From: Methanosuratincolales archaeon
GTDB lineage: Archaea > Thermoproteota > Methanomethylicia > Methanomethylicales > Methanomethylicaceae
NCBI GenBank assembly: GCA_014361445.1
Contig: JACIVQ010000012.1
Coordinates: forward strand, 1-32,825
Direction of reading: 5' to 3'
DNA length: 32,825 nt
Translations under genes and position numbers: made by a program
Part shown: positions 29,920 to 32,825 of the stretch, piece by piece
Layout: each line of letters begins with the position of its first letter
Numbering within the stretch: the first letter of the stretch is position 1
The notes under the pieces: generated by a model
Database searches by the model: none
What the model was told of the DNA's origin: nothing
The model's input: only the letters and a program-made list of their open reading frames with translations

Positions 29920-29945
29920 CGGTTCAAGTCCGGCCTCGGGCACCT
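29920..29945 (+). repeat. att-like repeat, distal copy
   Basis: Exact 26-bp copy of the 3' end of tRNA-Phe with no tRNA body attached; the bases before it do not match the anticodon arm. It marks the far end of an element integrated at 27624-27649. The second integrase relic ends 33 bp further on. Confidence 0.9.
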
Positions 29946-29978
29946 TCATGGAATTTTGGAATAAGCCGGCGACAGTGG

Positions 29979-30510
29979 CTATTTCCGTTTGCGGAAAAGC
30001 TTGACACCTTCAATTTCGCAAACATCTTCAAAGCCTTGCCTCTATTAGGGCTCTGGTCTCCTCAACCGTTCTGGCCGTCTTCGAAAGTACTCGTTTTTCG
30101 TCCTCGCATGTTTTGATAAGTTGCGTGTAGACGAGCGTGTTCTTTATATTCTTGTGTCCGAGGGGCTGCATGACGTGGAGTATGTCCTTAGTCTTATGAT
30201 ATTCCATGGTTGCCTTCCAATGTCACAAAATGTGGAAATGGATTTGAAGCAGCCTCGAGTTGCCAAATTTGTGGGCTGACCGCTTCCTATACCTCTGAAA
30301 GCTTCGCGCCAAATTTCTTAGGCTCTTGTATCTTCTGAAGACGTTTAGGCTTTCCTTAGGTAAGGTGTTAAGCATACTGATAAGCCGATTTAAGATTTTG
30401 AATATTCGTGGCTTGCTTCCCTTCTCGGCTGTTATACGTAATGTTCTATTTTCAAAGGCTATGTCCGTCAATCTCGGCGCGAAAACCTCTCGTCCTCGCC
30501 AGGTTGTCCA
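29979..30510 (-). pseudogene. Broken tyrosine integrase, catalytic C-terminal part
   Basis: On the reverse strand: EVFAPRLTDIAFENRTLRIT, AEKGSKPRIFKILNRLISML, NSRLLQIHFHIL, then a TGA (30223-30225) where other archaeal integrases have the Arg of RHW, then HWKATMEYHKTKDILHVMQP and LGHKNIKNTLVYTQLI with the nucleophile tyrosine. A frameshift near 30031 separates IEA from GFEDVCEIEGVKLFRKRK, the normal C-terminus, ending at 29979. It is thus a near-complete catalytic domain killed by a probable CGA-to-TGA change and a frameshift. It lies outside the att-bounded segment, on the opposite strand to the first integrase. Confidence 0.85.
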
Positions 30511-30672
30511 TGCGTAAAAGGGATAACTGCGTCCACTACGACCCAGACCTAGGTGTATGCACCAACTGGTACTGCAACTCGGTGGACGACAGGTACGAGG
30601 AAATTTAAGTCAAGGTGGGGCCGGTGGCACCCAAAGGTCAGGGATTACCCAGACTACTGCACCGCATACTAA
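30510..30672 (+). pseudogene. Cys/Trp-rich small protein relic
   Basis: Starts MRKRDNCVHYDPDLGVCTNW and continues to a stop at 30608. A second frame then gives HPKVRDYPDYCTAY, ending at 30672. The spaced cysteines suggest a metal-binding domain of a small archaeal protein often carried on mobile segments. One frameshift and an internal stop show decay. Family not identified. Confidence 0.4.
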
Positions 30673-31216
30673 AGCCACAAGCCCAAATGAGGTTGCGCTA
30701 AGCTGCGCGAAGTCCTTCAACATTGACACGCTGTGTTAATATTTGTTTCGCCAAGCCTGGAGCCGTCCCTCCCCTTCAGCCCGAGAATTTCAGTGGCTGA
30801 TCGCTAGTGTGGGGCAGTTTGCCACCCGTTGGCCACGTGCACGCCCCTAAGTGATAGTTCGCCTCGTCCACCTGGCTGAGAAAAAGAGGGTTTTAAGGAG
30901 CTTTCTTTGCGCCCCTCCCTTTAGCCGAGTTAGCAGCAGACAATGCCGTGTTAAAACTGCTTTCTTGTTGGAAGTGCCCACCGATGAGATCAGTGTTTGC
31001 TTTAATAATAAATTGCGGGTATTCAGAGGCGGATCTCTACAAGCAAAGGATCGGTAGTCGAATCAGACCGATTGTGGACTCTTTAATGCGCTTAGAGTCG
31101 CAGTCTCGTCAGGCGGAGAAGGGCTACTCCTTTCGTAGACCTTTTCTCTGGGAACTCTATGGATTTAGTAGCTCAGCCCTTCGGGTGTGTTTACAGAAAT
31201 TTTTACAGGTCCACCA
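30673..31216 (+). other. Gene-poor stretch with weak ORFs only
   Basis: No gene can be supported. The longest forward frame (30948-31256) includes YKQRIGSRIRPIVDSLMRLE and PFLWELYGFSSSALRV, protein-like in places, but it has no recognisable domain and runs into the oppositely coded M20 peptidase. It may be another relic of the integration region. No tRNA, repeat array or strong promoter seen. Confidence 0.4.
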
Positions 31217-32410
31217 TTATGTAAGCTTAAGCATCCTCTCCGCAATTGCGAGGTAAAGCATCGTAGCCTTCTCCAAGTTTTCTATCTTTACATACTCGTT
31301 TGGCTGGTGACCGAGGTAAATGTTATTCTTGAGGTCGTATTCGCCAGGTCCCAAAATGATTGTGGGTATCTTACGTTTAATGGCAAATATCGCAGCGTCA
31401 GTATAGAAGTTCACGCCGAATAACCCAAGATCCCTACCAACGATCGACGAACCAAGCTCCTTTGCGACCTTGACGATCTCTTCTCTTTCGTCTGTGGCTA
31501 CAGGCTGCCTCTCATTTATGACTCGCATCTCTGCCCTAAAATTCGGCACTTTTCTCTTCACTTCCTCAATAACTTCACCCATTCTGCTCAGGATTAAATC
31601 GTGGCTTTGGTTTGGAACAGGTCGTAGATCGACGGTTGCGACGCACCTGTCTGGTATCGAGTTCGTCTTGATGCCACCATTTATTGTTGCAATGTTCATC
31701 GTGGGCGGTGATAGATATCGATCCGGAACATAGGGGATGGCTTCCCAGGCGCTCTTTACCATTTGGAGTAGAGTCAACATGTGCTCAACAGCATTAATCC
31801 CAATGTGGGGTTGTGTACTATGGGCGCTCTTCCCGTAAGTTTCAAACTCTAGCCAAAGCGTGCCCTTCTCCGCAACAACAATGTCGAGGCTTGTAGATTC
31901 AGGTATAATTATGGAGCCGATCCCTTCTAGGCTGTTGTGCTCTACGTAGTGCTTGGCACCTATGCTATCAGATTCCTCTCCAGCAAATGCTGTGACATAC
32001 AAATCTCCCTTAAGTCCACCCCTTGTTGCTAAGAGGCCGGCTGCCACGGACATGGCGGCAATGCCTCCCTTCATGTCTGAGGCCCCTCTGCCCCATATCT
32101 TATTCTCTACAATATCTCCGGAGAAGGGATCCCTCTGCCACGTTTCTCTCTCCCCTATCGGCACTACGTCAAGGTGGCCGTTGAACATGAGTGCAGGCCT
32201 TTCTTCTCTGCCCTTGAGAACCGCAACCACATTTGCCCTGTTTTTGCCCACTTCGACGACCTCGGTCTCGAGTCCGTATTTCTTAAGTCGCTGAGCAAGA
32301 AGTTCTGCGGCGGGCAGTTCATCCCCAGGTGGGTTCACGCTCTTTATTCTGACGAGTTCCTGGGTCAGTTTGATGACTTCATTCTTTGCAGAAGAAGAGT
32401 CTAATTTCAT
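31217..32410 (-). CDS. M20-family metallopeptidase (ArgE/DapE-like deacylase)
   Basis: 397 residues. Co-catalytic zinc ligands are in FNGHLDVVPIGE (His, with the Asp two residues on), GRGASDMKGGIAA (bridging Asp) and TAFAGEESDSIGA (Glu-Glu catalytic base and ligand). The last histidine is in YLGHQPNEYVKIE. The central lid domain has EFETYGKSAHSTQPHIGINA. The family hydrolyses N-acyl amino acids (acetylornithine, succinyl-diaminopimelate) or short peptides; sequence alone does not choose. A TATA-like CTTAAATAACTT lies about 30-40 bp upstream of the ATG at 32410. Cytoplasmic. It stands alone next to the integration graveyard. Confidence 0.92.
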   Translation of the reverse strand: MKLDSSSAKNEVIKLTQELVRIKSVNPPGDELPAAELLAQRLKKYGLETEVVEVGKNRANVVAVLKGREERPALMFNGHLDVVPIGERETWQRDPFSGDIVENKIWGRGASDMKGGIAAMSVAAGLLATRGGLKGDLYVTAFAGEESDSIGAKHYVEHNSLEGIGSIIIPESTSLDIVVAEKGTLWLEFETYGKSAHSTQPHIGINAVEHMLTLLQMVKSAWEAIPYVPDRYLSPPTMNIATINGGIKTNSIPDRCVATVDLRPVPNQSHDLILSRMGEVIEEVKRKVPNFRAEMRVINERQPVATDEREEIVKVAKELGSSIVGRDLGLFGVNFYTDAAIFAIKRKIPTIILGPGEYDLKNNIYLGHQPNEYVKIENLEKATMLYLAIAERMLKLT

Positions 32411-32754
32411 AAATTATCAATAAGCGTAAGAGCAAATAAGTTATTTAAGGATTATTTAGAAACAGGGAGCAGAAATGACCACAGAAGCAAAAGGTGCTTT
32501 CAGCAGATGAGATAATCAGAATGAAGATTATCAAAATGCAAGTGAGCGGACAGAGAGGAAGACATGGTCTGCAAAAGTAATCGTAATGGTGCCACATTCA
32601 TAAGTGATCGATTTTCGAGTAGTTGTCACCAAAATAGACACTAAAAAACCACCTATGACCTCTAAATCAGGAAGGTTCGCCATCTATCCTTAGAAATTTT
32701 GCGAAAAGTTTATTCAAGGATATAAAAAATGAGACCATTAATGGAGGACGATAG
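32411..32754. other. Divergent intergenic region
   Basis: 344 bp with no supported gene; frames are short. It holds the TATA-like CTTAAATAACTT (about 32438-32449, reverse strand) of the M20 gene. Near the right end are a TATA-like GATATAAAAAAT (about 32719-32730) and GGAGGA (32743-32748), the ribosome-binding site of the next gene. Confidence 0.5.
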
Positions 32755-32825
32755 ATGAGACTTCTTCATAAAGAGGATATTAAGGATATAGCCATTGGTG
32801 CTGCCATACTCAGTACAGGGAGTGG
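32755..32825 (+). CDS. DUF917-like protein, N-terminal fragment at window edge
   Basis: 23 whole codons from ATG 32755, with GGAGGA 6 nt upstream. MRLLHKEDIKDIAIGAAILS followed by TGSG matches the usual opening of DUF917 (S-Me-THD-like) proteins, where a leucine-rich start and the E/D-D-IA-x-GAA-x-L-x-TG-G segment are conserved. These often sit with hydantoinase-like or amidohydrolase genes, and a neighbouring M20 peptidase is consistent. The rest is outside the window, so the call is tentative. Confidence 0.55.
   Translation, partial: MRLLHKEDIKDIAIGAAILSTGS

Noticed and set aside
1-32825. CRISPR array or rRNA genes
   Set aside because: No regularly spaced direct repeats and no rRNA-like sequence were seen by eye on either strand.

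Overview
The window is archaeal chromosome. Ribosomal protein eS8, SRP19, TATA-box promoters close to start codons (several genes look leaderless), a tRNA intron with a bulge-helix-bulge motif, and frequent GTG/TTG starts all point that way. Gene content (trehalose glycosyltransferring synthase, tungsten aldehyde:ferredoxin oxidoreductase with tungstate uptake, GH57 amylase, HypA/HypE, an archaeo-eukaryotic-primase-like protein beside a KaiC-like ATPase) suggests an anaerobic sugar- or peptide-using archaeon, perhaps of the TACK group. The lineage is a guess.

Layout. 1-1135: a TnpB-type nuclease cut by the window edge, preceded by a decayed IS607-type resolvase. 1494-3819: hypE, eS8, hypA and SRP19. 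4446-6506: a four-CBS sensor protein overlapping treT. 6639-8470: DUF169 protein and homoserine dehydrogenase. 8605-11459: CcdA-like membrane protein, 4x[4Fe-4S] ferredoxin and tungsten AOR, probably one operon. 11600-14111: GH57 amylase and galT, overlapping. 14200-17241: tungstate ABC transporter tupABC, divergent from a ModE/TOBE-type regulator with a palindrome between them. 17393-24037: glycogen locus with ROK sugar kinase, two full GT4 glycogen-synthase-like enzymes, one half-length glycosyltransferase, a winged-helix protein and a glycogen debranching enzyme. 24057-26911: OsmC, an Sm-like/winged-helix fusion, and a KaiC-like ATPase overlapping a primase-like gene. 26997-31216: tRNA-Gly (with intron), tRNA-Phe and an integration graveyard with a tRNA-derived att repeat, two broken tyrosine integrases, a HicBA operon with a third gene, and other gene relics. 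31217 to the end: M20 peptidase and the start of a DUF917-like gene.

The metabolic genes fit together. Amylase, debranching enzyme, glycogen synthases, sugar kinase, GalT and TreT handle storage glucan, trehalose and galactose. The tungsten enzyme, its ferredoxin and tungstate uptake form a second module interleaved with the sugar genes.

The most interesting structure is a family of three ~350-bp elements (4044-4398 forward; 22355-22704 and 29296-29647 reverse). They have no credible ORF. Each has a left-end hairpin, an internal TATA-like box and a chain of hairpins whose stems survive base changes as G-U pairs. Each ends in a hairpin very like the 3' end of an IS200/IS605 TnpB guide RNA. 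They look like stand-alone omega-RNA-bearing miniature transposons. A second element type with the same architecture lies between the two tRNA genes, and two solo right-end-like scars bracket the tungstate transport locus.
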